Source: Nemertoderma westbladi (lineage: Eukaryota; Xenacoelomorpha; Nemertodermatida; Nemertodermatidae). Taken from it: DNA of 22,622 nt. Shown here one piece after another: positions 1 through 8,185 of this stretch (position 1 is the first letter of the stretch; each line of letters begins with the position of its first letter). The notes under the pieces were generated by a model, which was not told the DNA's origin, searched no databases, and saw only the letters and a list, made by a program, of their open reading frames with translations. The stretch covers positions 1-22,622 of the forward strand of contig JAUCBJ010004288.1 in assembly GCA_032718475.1 (NCBI GenBank), read 5' to 3'. The translations under genes were made by a program, and so were the position numbers.

Positions 1-3000
1 GATGTTGGCGGCTGGGCTTCCCTTACCTGTTCCAGATGTTGGCGACTGGGCTTCCCTTACCTGTTCCAGATGTTGGCGGCTGGGCTTCCCTTACCTGTTC
101 CAGATGTTGGCGGCTTGGCTTCCCTTACCTGTTCCAGATGTTGGCGGCTGGGCTTCCCTTACCTGTTCCTGTTCCAGATGTTGGAGGCTGGGCTTCCCTT
201 ACCTGTTCCAGATGTTGGCGGCTGGGCTTCCCTTACATGTTCCAGATGTTGGCGACTGGGCTTCCCTTACCTGTTCCAGATGTTGGCGGCTGGGCTTCCC
301 TTACCTGTTCCAGATGTTGGCGACTGGGCTTCCCTTACCTGTTCCTGTTCCAGATGTTGGAGGCTGGGCTTCCCTTACCTGTTCCAGATGTTGGCGGCTG
401 GGCTTCCCTTACCTGTTCCTGTTCCAGATGTTGGAGGCTGGGCTTCCCTTACCTGTTCCAGATGTTGGCGGCTGGGCTTCCCTTACCTGTTCCAGATGTT
501 GGCGACTGGGCTTCCCTTACCTGTTCCAGATGTTGGCGGCTGGGCTTCCCTTACCTGTTCCAGATGTTGGCGACTGGGCTTCCCTTACCTGTTCCAGATG
601 TTGGCGGCTGGGCTTCCCTTACCTGTTCCAGATGTTGGCGGCTGGGCTTCCCTTACCTGTTACTGTTCCAGATGTTGGCGGCTGGGCTTCCCTTAGCTGT
701 TCCAGATGTTAGCGGCTGGGCTTCCCTTACCTGTTCCAGATATTAGCGGCTGGGCTTCCCTTACCTGTTCCAGATGTTGGCGGCTTGGCCTCCCTTAGCT
801 GTTCCAGATGTTGGCAGCTGGGCTTCCCTTACCTGTTCCAGATATTAGCGGCTGGGCTTTCCTTACCTGTTCCTGTTCCAGATGTTGGCGGCTGGGCTTC
901 CCTTACCTGTTCCTGTTCCAGATGTTGGCGGCTGGGCTTCCCTTGCCTGTTCCTGTTCCAGATGTTGGCGGCTGGGCTTCCCTTACCTGTTCCAGACGTT
1001 GGCGGCTGGGCTTCCCTTACCTGTTCCAGATATTAGCGGCTGGGCGTCCCTTACCTGTTCCAGATGTTGGCGGCTTGGCTTCCCTTACCTGTTCCAGATG
1101 TTGGCAGCTGGGCTTCCCTTACCTGTTCCAGATATTAGCGGCTGGGCTTCCCTTACCTGTTCCTGTTCCAGATGTTGGCGGCTGGGCTTCCCTTACCTGT
1201 TCCTGTTCCAGATGTTGGCAGCTGGGCTTTCCTTACCTGTTCCAGATGTTGGCGGCTGGGCTTCCCTTACCTGTTCCTGTTCCAGATGTTGGAGGCTGGG
1301 CTTCCCTTACCTGTTCCAGATGTTGGCGACTGGGCTTCCCTTACCTGTTCCAGATGTTGGCGGCTGGGCTTCCCTTACCTGTTCCTGTTCCAGATGTTGG
1401 CGGCTGGGCTTCCCTTACCTGTTCCAGATGTTGGCGACTGGGCTTCCCTTACCTGTTCCAGATGTTGGCGGCTGGGCTTCCCTTACCTGTTCCAGATGTT
1501 GGCGGCTGGGCTTCCCTTACCTGTTCCAGATGTTGGCGGCTTGGCTTCCCTTACCTGTTCCAGATGTTGGCGGCTGGGCTTCCCTTACCTGTTCCTGTTC
1601 CAGATGTTGGAGGCTGGGCTTCCCTTACCTGTTCCAGATGTTGGCGGCTGGGCTTCCCTTACCTGTTCCAGATGTTGGCGACTGGGCTTCCCTTACCTGT
1701 TCCAGATGTTGGCGGCTGGGCTTCCCTTACCTGTTCCAGATGTTGGCGGCTGGGCTTCCCTTACCTGTTCCAGATGTTGGCGGCTGGGCTTCCCTTACCT
1801 GTTCCAGATGTTGGCGGCTGGGCTTCCCTTACCTGTTCCAGATGTTGGCGGTGGGGCTTCCCTTACCTGTTCCAGATGTTGGCGGCTGGGCTTCCCTTAC
1901 CTGTTCCAGATGTTGGCGGCTGGGCTTCCCTTACCTGTTCCAGATGTTGGCGGCTGGGCTTCCCTTACCTGTTCCAGATATTGGCGGCTGGCTGGGCTTC
2001 CCTTACCTGTTCCAGATGTTGGCGGCTGGGCTTCCCTTACCTGTTCCTGTTCCAGATGTTGGAGGCTGGGCTTCCCTTACCTGATCCAGATGTTGGCGGC
2101 TGGGCTTCCCTTACCTGTTCCTGTTCCAGATGTTGGAGGCTGGGCTTCCCTTACCTGTTCCAGATGTTGGCGGCTGGGCTTCCCTTACCTGTTCCAGATG
2201 TTGGCGACTGGGCTTCCCTTACCTGTTCCAGATGTTGGCGGCTGGGCTTCCCTTACCTGTTCCAGATGTTGGCGGCTTGGCTTCCCTTACCTGTTCCAGA
2301 TGTTGGCGGCTGGGCTTCCCTTACCTGTTCCTGTTCCAGATGTTGGAGGCTGGGCTTCCCTTACCTGTTCCAGATGTTGGCGGCTGGGCTTCCCTTACCT
2401 GTTCCAGATGTTGGCAACTAGGCTTCCCTTACCTGTTCCAGATTTTGGCGGCTGGGCTTCCCTTACCTGTTCCAGATGTTGGCGACTGGGCTTCCCTTAC
2501 CTGTTCCTGTTCCAGATGTTGGAGGCTGGGCTTCCCTTACCTGTTCCAGATGTTGGCGGCTGGGCTTCCCTTACCTGTTCCTGTTCCAGATGTTGGAGGC
2601 TGGGCTTCCCTTACCTGTTCCAGATGTTGGCGACTGGGCTTCCCTTACCTGTTCCAGATGTTGGCGGCTGGGCTTCCCTTACCTGTTCCTGTTCCAGATG
2701 TTGGCGGCTGGGCTTCCCTTACCTGTTCCAGATGTTGGCGACTGGGCTTCCCTTACCTGTTCCAGATGTTGGCGGCTGGGCTTCCCTTACCTGTTCCAGA
2801 TGTTGGCGACTGGGCTTCCCTTACCTGTTCCAGATGTTGGCGGCTGGGCTTCCCTTACCTGTTCCAGATGTTGGCGGCTGGGCTTCCCTTACCTGTTCCA
2901 GATGTTGGCGGCTTGGCTTCCCTTACCTGTTCCAGATGTTGGCGGCTGGGCTTCCCTTACCTGTTCCTGTTCCAGATGTTGGAGGCTGGGCTTCCCTTAC

Positions 3001-5688
3001 CTGTTCCAGATGTTGGCGGCTGGGCTTCCCTTACCTGTTCCAGATGTTGGCGACTGGGCTTCCCTTACCTGTTCCAGATGTTGGCGGCTGGGCTTCCCTT
3101 ACCTGTTCCAGATGTTGGCGACTGGGCTTCCCTTACCTGTTCCTGTTCCAGATGTTGGAGGCTGGGCTTCCCTTACCTGTTCCAGATGTTGGCGGCTGGG
3201 CTTCCCTTACCTGTTCCAGATGTTGGAGGCTGGGCTTCCCTTACCTGTTCCAGATGTTGGCGGCTGGGCTTCCCTTACCTGTTCCAGATGTTGGCGACTG
3301 GGCTTCCCTTACCTGTTCCAGATGTTGGCGGCTGGGCTTCCCTTACCTGTTCCAGATGTTGGCGACTGGGCTTCCCTTACCTGTTCCAGATGTTGGCGGC
3401 TGGGCTTCCCTTACCTGTTCCAGATGTTGGCGGCTGGGCTTCCCTTACCTGTTACTGTTCCAGATGTTGGCGGCTGGGCTTCCCTTAGCTGTTCCAGATG
3501 TTAGCGGCTGGGCTTCCCTTACCTGTTCCAGATATTAGCGGCTGGGCTTCCCTTACCTGTTCCAGATGTTGGCGGCTTGGCCTCCCTTAGCTGTTCCAGA
3601 TGTTGGCAGCTGGGCTTCCCTTACCTGTTCCAGATATTAGCGGTTGGGCTTCCCTTACCTGTTCCTGTTCCAGATGTTGGCGGCTGGGCTTCCCTTACCT
3701 GTTCCAGATGTTGGCGGCTGGGCTTCCCTTACCTGTTCCAGATGTTGGCGGCTGGGCTTCCCTTACCTGTTCCAGATGTTGGCGGCTGGGCTTCCCTTGC
3801 CTGTTCCTGTTCCAGATGTTGGCGGCTGGGCTTCCCTTACCTGTTCCAGACGTTGGCGGCTGGGCTTCCCTTACCAGTTCCAGATATTAGCGGCTGGGCG
3901 TCCCTTACCTGTTCCAGATGTTGGCGGCTTGGCTTCCCTTACCTGTTCCAGATGTTGGCAGCTGGGCTTCCCTTACCTGTTCCAGATATTAGCGGCTGGG
4001 CTTCCCTTACCTGTTCCTGTTCCAGATGTTGGCGGCTGGGCTTCCCTTACCTGTTCCAGATGTTGGCAGCTGGGCTTTCCTTACCTGTTCCAGATGTTGG
4101 CAGCTGGGCTTTCCTTACCTGTTCCAGATGTTGGCGGCTGGGCTTCCCTTACCTGTTCCAGATGTTGGCGACTGGGCTTCCCTTACCTGTTCCAGATGTT
4201 GGCGGCTGGGCTTCCCTTACCTGTTCCTGTTCCAGATGTTGGCGGCTGGGCTTCCCTTACCTGTTCCAGATGTTGGCGACTGGGCTTCCCTTACCTGTTC
4301 CAGATGTTGGCGGCTGGGCTTCCCTTACCTGTTCCAGATGTTGGCGACTGGGCTTCCCTTACCTGTTCCAGATGTTGACGGCTGGGCTTCCCTTACCTGT
4401 TCCAGATGTTGGCGGCTTGGCTTCCCTTACCTGTTCCAGATGTTGGCGGCTGGGCTTCCCTTACCTGTTCCTGTTCCAGATGTTGGAGGCTGGGCTTCCC
4501 TTACCTGTTCCAGATGTTGGCGGCTGGGCTTCCCTTACCTGTTCCAGATGTTGGCGACTGGGCTTCCCTTACCTGTTCCAGATGTTGGCGGCTGGGCTTC
4601 CCTTACCTGTTCCAGATGTTGGCGACTGGACTTCCCTTACCTGTTCCTGTTCCAGATGTTGGAGGCTGGGCTTCCCTTACCTGTTCCAGATGTTGGCGGC
4701 TGGGCTTCCCTTACCTGTTCCAGATGTTGGAGGCTGGGCTTCCCTTACCTGTTCCAGATGTTGGCGGCTGGGCTTCCCTTACCTGTTCCAGATGTTGGCG
4801 ACTGGGCTTCCCTTACCTGTTCCAGATGTTGGCGGCTGGGCTTCCCTTACCTGTTCCAGATGTTGGCGGCTGGGCTTCCCTTACCTGTTCCAGATGTTGG
4901 CGGCTGGGCTTCCCTTAGCTGTTCCAGATGTTAGCGGCTGGGCTTCCCTTACCTGTTCCAGATATTAGCGGCTGGGCTTCCCTTACCTGTTCCAGATATT
5001 AGCGGCTGGGCTTCCCTTACCTGTTCCAGATGTTGGCGGCTTGGCCTCCCTTAGCTGTTCCAGATGTTGGCAGCTGGGCTTCCCTTACCTGTTCCAGATA
5101 TTAGCGGCTGGGCTACCCTTACCTGTTCCTGTTCCAGATGTTGGCGGCTGGGCTTCCCTTACCTGTTCCTGTTCCAGATGTTGGCGGTTGGGCTTCCCTT
5201 GCCTGTTCCTGTTCCAGATGTTGGCGGCTGGGCTTCCCTTACCTGTTCCAGACGTTGGCGGCTGGGCTTCCCTTACCTGTTCCAGATATTAGCGGCTGGG
5301 CGTCCCTTACCTGTTCCAGATGTTGGCGGCTTGGCTTCCCTTACCTGTTCCAGATGTTGGCAGCTGGGCTTCCCTTACCTGTTCCAGATATTAGCGGCTG
5401 GGCTTCCCTTACCTGTTCCTGTTCCAGATGTTGGCGGCTGGGCTTCCCTTACCTGTTCCTGTTCCAGATGTTGGCAGCTGGGCTTTCCTTACCTGTTCCA
5501 GATGTTGGCGGCTGGGCTTCCTTTACCTGTTCCAGATGTTGGAGACTGGGCTTCCCTTACCTGTTCCAGACGTTGGCGGCTGGGCTTCCCTTACCTGTTC
5601 CAGATATTAGCGGCTGGGCTTCCCTTAGCTGTTCCAGATGTTGGCGGCTGGGCTTCCCTTACCTGGTCCAGATGTTGGAGGCTGGGCT
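1..5688 (-). repeat. 34-bp splice-donor minisatellite (array 1), about 160 units, continues off the left edge
   Basis: Tandem repeat with a 34-bp unit. On the plus strand it reads GATGTTGGCGGCTGGG, then CTTCCCTTACCTGTTCCA. Many units carry a 6-bp TGTTCC insertion, giving 40 bp. Read on the minus strand, the gene's strand, each unit is the last 28 nt of the exon ending at 5663 followed by the first 6 nt of its intron, with the junction ACAG|GTAAGG. The array is therefore a tandem duplication of an exon 3' end with its 5' splice donor, and it fills the visible part of the following intron. Most units keep GT. A few read CAG|CTAAGG (plus-strand TTAGCTG near 694, 795, 3486, 3589, 4915, 5051 and 5627), and some read GC in place of GT (near 943, 3797 and 5198). 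Variant units recur in blocks, so larger segments were duplicated as well. The unit count is estimated from length. Confidence 0.97.
5661..5668 (-). promoter_or_regulatory. Authentic 5' splice donor of exon 7, founder of array 1
   Basis: Minus-strand ACCAG|GTAAGG, a near-consensus donor. It is the only copy of the 34-bp unit whose exon part differs clearly (CCTCCAACATCTGGACCAG against CCGCCAACATCTGGAACAG), as expected if selection holds the coding copy. The next copy downstream reads CAG|CTAAGG (plus 5627-5628 AG) and cannot act as a donor. The first intact competitor has its GT at 5594-5593. Confidence 0.8.
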
Positions 5689-5876
5689 TCGTTAGGAGAC
5701 TTATCGCTAACACCGTTGGTTAACCTGTCACCTTCGCTATCCGGAATAGAAGCCGCCGGTTCATCGACATCCATCTTATCATTGTCTTTAATCGTATCGT
5801 CTTCATTATTCTCGTCAACTCCAGAGACTGTATGATTAACTTCAGGACGGTTTTCCGGTTTTGTGCCGTTGTCAAC
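5663..5876 (-). CDS. HCFC1: HCF-like gene, exon 7 (acidic region)
   Basis: This is an internal exon on the minus strand. The acceptor is ACAAAACAG|GTTGAC at 5876 (phase 0) and the donor is GGACCAG|GTAAGG with GT at 5662-5661 (phase 1). It encodes about 71 residues beginning VDNGTKPENRPEVNHTVSG. The middle is acidic (DENNEDDTIKDNDKMDVDEP) and the end is EAQPPTSGPG. Its entering phase agrees with exon 6. The final 28 nt (GAAGCCCAG to GACCAG) are the seed of the 34-bp array beginning immediately downstream. If the authentic donor were skipped for a later copy, the reading would run into an in-frame TAA within about one unit, so only the first donor keeps the frame useful. The exon is not diagnostic of HCF on its own; it is assigned by linkage, phase and its acidic composition, which suits the region after the HCF basic domain. 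Confidence 0.7.
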
Positions 5877-6166
5877 CTGTTTTGTAATGAAATCCAAAAA
5901 ATATTAGCATCAAGACTGTTGAGTTAAGTTAGTGAAGCACTCTAGCAATAATCAATAAGTGAGGTCAGTCCACCCGTGCAAAATCCATTTCAAAGTAAAA
6001 ACTTCTGGTAAAGTACTGAAAATAGAAGAAACACCGCTTACAATATTTTATAACTGTTGCAATACAATTTTAAATAACCGAAAACGATAACATTGCGATT
6101 CACGTACTCACACACTCACAGTGCATGGGACATGGGTGGGTATGGTATGGCCATTGGATATCATAC
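5877..6166 (-). other. Intron between exons 6 and 7
   Basis: A 290-nt intron with donor CAG|GTATGA and acceptor ACAAAACAG|GTTG. It is AT-rich. I see no repeat or gene in it. Confidence 0.7.
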
Positions 6167-6678
6167 CTGTTCAGAGGTTTCATTGTCGGGAACCGAGGTT
6201 TCCTTATCGGGAACCGAGGTTTCCTTATCGGGATCCGGTGTTTCCCTATCGGGATCCGATGTTTCCTTATCCGCGTCCGATGTTTCCTTATCGGGATCCG
6301 ATGTTTCCTTATTGGGATCCGATGCTTCCTTATCGGGATCCGATGCTTCCTTATCGGGGTCCGACGTCTCCTTATCGGGGTCCGATATGTGGTCAGACTC
6401 TCCAGGGACCTCAGCTGGTTTACTATCGTTTGAAGGAGCTCCTTTATCGCCTAGAGTATCACCCTCAGCCTCACCCACTTTATCTTGGACATGCTCATCG
6501 ACCTCAGCATCAATTGCTACTGGAAGTTGCCCATTTTCTGAAACACCGTCACGAACACTGTCAACTTTCTTCTCTGTATCATCGTCACCAGGGACACCGT
6601 TCAGATCAGCTGTCGCCGTGTCATCATCAACTACATCACTGGGTGCATTTGTCTCTTTAATATTTTTATCTCCGTCAT
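6167..6678 (-). CDS. HCFC1: HCF-like gene, exon 6 (acidic exon with seven-residue repeats)
   Basis: Internal exon on the minus strand. The acceptor is AATTCCAG|ATGACGG at 6678 (phase 1, joining the G left by exon 5) and the donor is GAACAG|GTATGA with GT at 6166-6165 (phase 0). It encodes about 170 residues, starting DDGDKNIKETNAPSDVVDDD and staying strongly acidic throughout. The last third is about ten copies of a seven-residue motif S-D-P-D-K-E-T/A (21 bp), drifting to S-V-P-D-K-E-T and ending NETSEQ at the donor. Acidic, low-complexity sequence downstream of the basic region is known for HCF proteins, but this exon would not identify the family alone. The phases at both ends fit exons 5 and 7. 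The motif is probably disordered in the protein. Confidence 0.72.
6170..6390 (-). repeat. 21-bp coding minisatellite in exon 6
   Basis: About ten 21-bp units (plus-strand core TCCGATGTTTCCTTATCGGG) encode S-D-P-D-K-E-T/A. The array runs to within one codon or so of the exon 6 donor. The unit is a multiple of three and the frame is preserved, so copy number can vary without a frameshift. Confidence 0.9.
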
Positions 6679-6973
6679 CTGGAATTTAATTACAATATAT
6701 TTATTAACCAGTCAAATGAAATCGTGGTCGAAGACAAGGGAAATTATTTACAATTTACCCGTCTCCCAACACACCCAAGTAAATGCAGATTATACATTTT
6801 CATTTTGTTCAACTGTCAACTATAAAAGCCATTCTGTTCTTTATTTAATTCCTGTTGTCGACTTTTGTAAGTTTAATTTTATATTTTAAACTGTTTTCTG
6901 AAACAACAAAAACAAAATCTTATGAAAATGAGGAAAAATATAACATATTATTACTATAGGAAGTAAAACCTAC

Positions 6974-7439
6974 CTGAAATCTCTTTGTCCTTGGCGGCTG
7001 TTCCAGGTTCTTCATCCTCACTGTTCCAACCGCCATCCAATTGGGGGATCGTATTGGCGGATTCGGGTTCGGCAGACGGCTCGCTCGCACCCGATTGGAC
7101 GGCGGTCTCGGAACTGTCAGTCGATGGCGGTTCGACGTGTGTCTGAGGGTTAGATACAGGGGAGCTGAGCACTGGTTCGGGGTGTACCGTGCTGCCGATG
7201 GGGGGGATGGCTGTGCCAACGGTGGGGTCAACAGTGCCAACCGGAGGAGCGGTAGTGCCAACTGGAGGGATGGCAGTGCCAACTGTAGGGGCAGTAGGGG
7301 ATGGGAAGCGAATCATCTGGGTGTCCATAGGCAGCACTGGAGTGCCCCCGGTGGGGACGCCCCCTACCGGACGCTGCTGAATGATAAATGTTTTCTGGGA
7401 TCCATCCGAGGGCGCCATGGTGCTACCAGTCTGGAAAAC
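6974..7439 (-). CDS. HCFC1: HCF-like gene, exon 5 (VGT repeats and a Taspase1-like site)
   Basis: Internal exon on the minus strand. The acceptor is TGTATTCTAG|GTTTTCC at 7439 (phase 0) and the donor is ATTTCAG|GTAGGT with GT at 6973-6972 (phase 1). It encodes 155 residues starting VFQTGSTMAPSDGSQKTFII. A proline/valine stretch follows with about six degenerate repeats of the type P-P/T-V-G-T-x-x. An S/E/P-rich stretch then leads to IPQLDGGWNSEDEEPG at about 7020-7050. QLD followed by G and an acidic cluster resembles Taspase1 cleavage sites (Q-[FILV]-D/G), and Drosophila HCF is known to be cut by Taspase1, so this could be where the precursor is cleaved into N- and C-terminal chains. The internal ATG at 7418 is probably not a start, because the frame is open back to a good acceptor. 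Confidence 0.75.
7032..7043 (-). other. Candidate Taspase1 cleavage motif QLDG
   Basis: Codons CAA TTG GAT GGC on the minus strand in exon 5, followed by G-W-N-S-E-D-E-E. The core Q-[FILV]-D/G matches Taspase1 substrates such as MLL, TFIIA-alpha/beta and Drosophila HCF. The first residues after the cut (G-G-W) are less acidic than in MLL sites, and the acid cluster comes a few residues later. The match is motif-based only. Confidence 0.5.
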
Positions 7440-7752
7440 CTAGAATACAATGAAAACATTCCGATCCGGTTTCTTAAATAAATGAAACAAAATTTACCAT
7501 AAATATCTAATACAGAAACACCAATAAAACTTGCCACATTAAGAGTTTAAGATAAATAATTATATGAACTGTTTTATTTTTTTAAGGTGTGATATTAGAT
7601 TTTAAGGTTTGTTTTAATAAACAACGCAAGAAACTATAGCCTGGTAAGAAAATTCGTTTGTGTGAACAGTGCTTTAATTTAATAACCGGAACCGTTAATT
7701 AATAAATTACATATGGGCTGTAGACCTTTAATAGACTCGCAAGTAAACTTAC
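7440..7752 (-). other. Intron between exons 4 and 5
   Basis: A 313-nt AT-rich intron with donor CATTGCCT|GTAAGT and acceptor GTATTCTAG|GTTT. No gene, repeat or RNA was recognised. Confidence 0.65.
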
Positions 7753-8001
7753 AGGCAATGTTTGTGGTATGACGCCGGAAGGGACAGTCCGTACTAAAGT
7801 AGTGGCACCCGGTTGCGGGTAACCAATAGATGTACCCGTTGGTATGGTAATCAGCTTCGTACCTCCGCCCATAGCTGTAGGGAGAGGGGAGGTACCGCTG
7901 ACGCCAGCACCGCTAACGTAGACCGTCTGCTGCTGCGGTTTACCTTGTTGCGTAGCTATCGGAAGTTTCAACGAAGAGGGTTGCACTATTTTATATTGCA
8001 C
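7753..8001 (-). CDS. HCFC1: HCF-like gene, exon 4 (basic region)
   Basis: Internal exon on the minus strand. The acceptor is TTTATTCTAG|GTGCAA at 8001 and the donor is TTGCCT|GTAAGT with GT at 7752-7751. Both are phase 0, giving 83 codons. The product starts VQYKIVQPSSLKLPIATQQG. It contains GGGTKLITIPTGTS and then PGATTLVRTVPSGVIPQ, which lines up with the human HCF-1 pattern GTKPTI...PGTTTIIKTIP..II. That is one of three ordered matches supporting the HCF assignment. The stretch is V/T/P/G-rich with no charged clusters, as in the HCF basic domain, which is largely unstructured and serves as a docking platform for chromatin regulators. The acceptor lies in a 31-bp tandem duplication. Confidence 0.78.
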
Positions 8002-8064
8002 CTAGAATAAAGTTGTATAGTTTATATTGCACTTAGAATAAAGTTGTATAGTTTATATTGCACC
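7987..8064 (-). repeat. 31-bp tandem duplication across the exon 4 acceptor
   Basis: On the minus strand the block TGCAATATAAACTATACAAC plus TTTATTCTAAG (31 bp) occurs twice. The second copy ends in the real acceptor TTTATTCTAG, and the exon itself opens with a third start of the unit (GTGCAATATAAA). Intron end and exon start were copied together. The upstream copy holds a decoy acceptor TTCTAAG|TGCAAT. It is a small, mirror-image version of the donor-spanning arrays in this gene. Confidence 0.85.
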
Positions 8065-8185
8065 CAGTGCTAGAAGCAAATCTATTAGAACTAGTGCAAT
8101 ATTTCATATTATTGATGACTTACTTCTATTACTGACTTACTTCTACTGAGACAATATTAGTATTCCAAAACAACCAAAATGGGCG

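Noticed and set aside
5625-5662. Extension of exon 7 past the donor into GKGSPAANIWNS and a stop, as a C-terminus
   Set aside because: Possible if the intron is retained, but a strong donor at 5662 and the known length of HCF proteins make splicing more likely.
1-5688. Centromeric or bulk satellite DNA
   Set aside because: The array abuts an exon and its unit is identical in design to that exon's end, so a local origin explains it better; a genome-wide search would settle this.
2-5723. Long plus-strand open frames in array 1 (up to 788 codons, period 34 residues) as a repeat protein
   Set aside because: All three plus frames are open because the 34-bp unit lacks stops on that strand. The unit is explained by duplication of a minus-strand exon/intron junction, and no start or flanking coding sequence fits.
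6093-6689. Plus-strand frames opposite exon 6 (up to 198 codons)
   Set aside because: They are mirror frames of the 21-bp repeat; the minus frame has correct splice sites and phase.
7041-7481. Plus-strand frame of 146 codons opposite exon 5
   Set aside because: It is a shadow of the GC-rich repeat in exon 5, with arginine/glycine-rich composition and no splice support.
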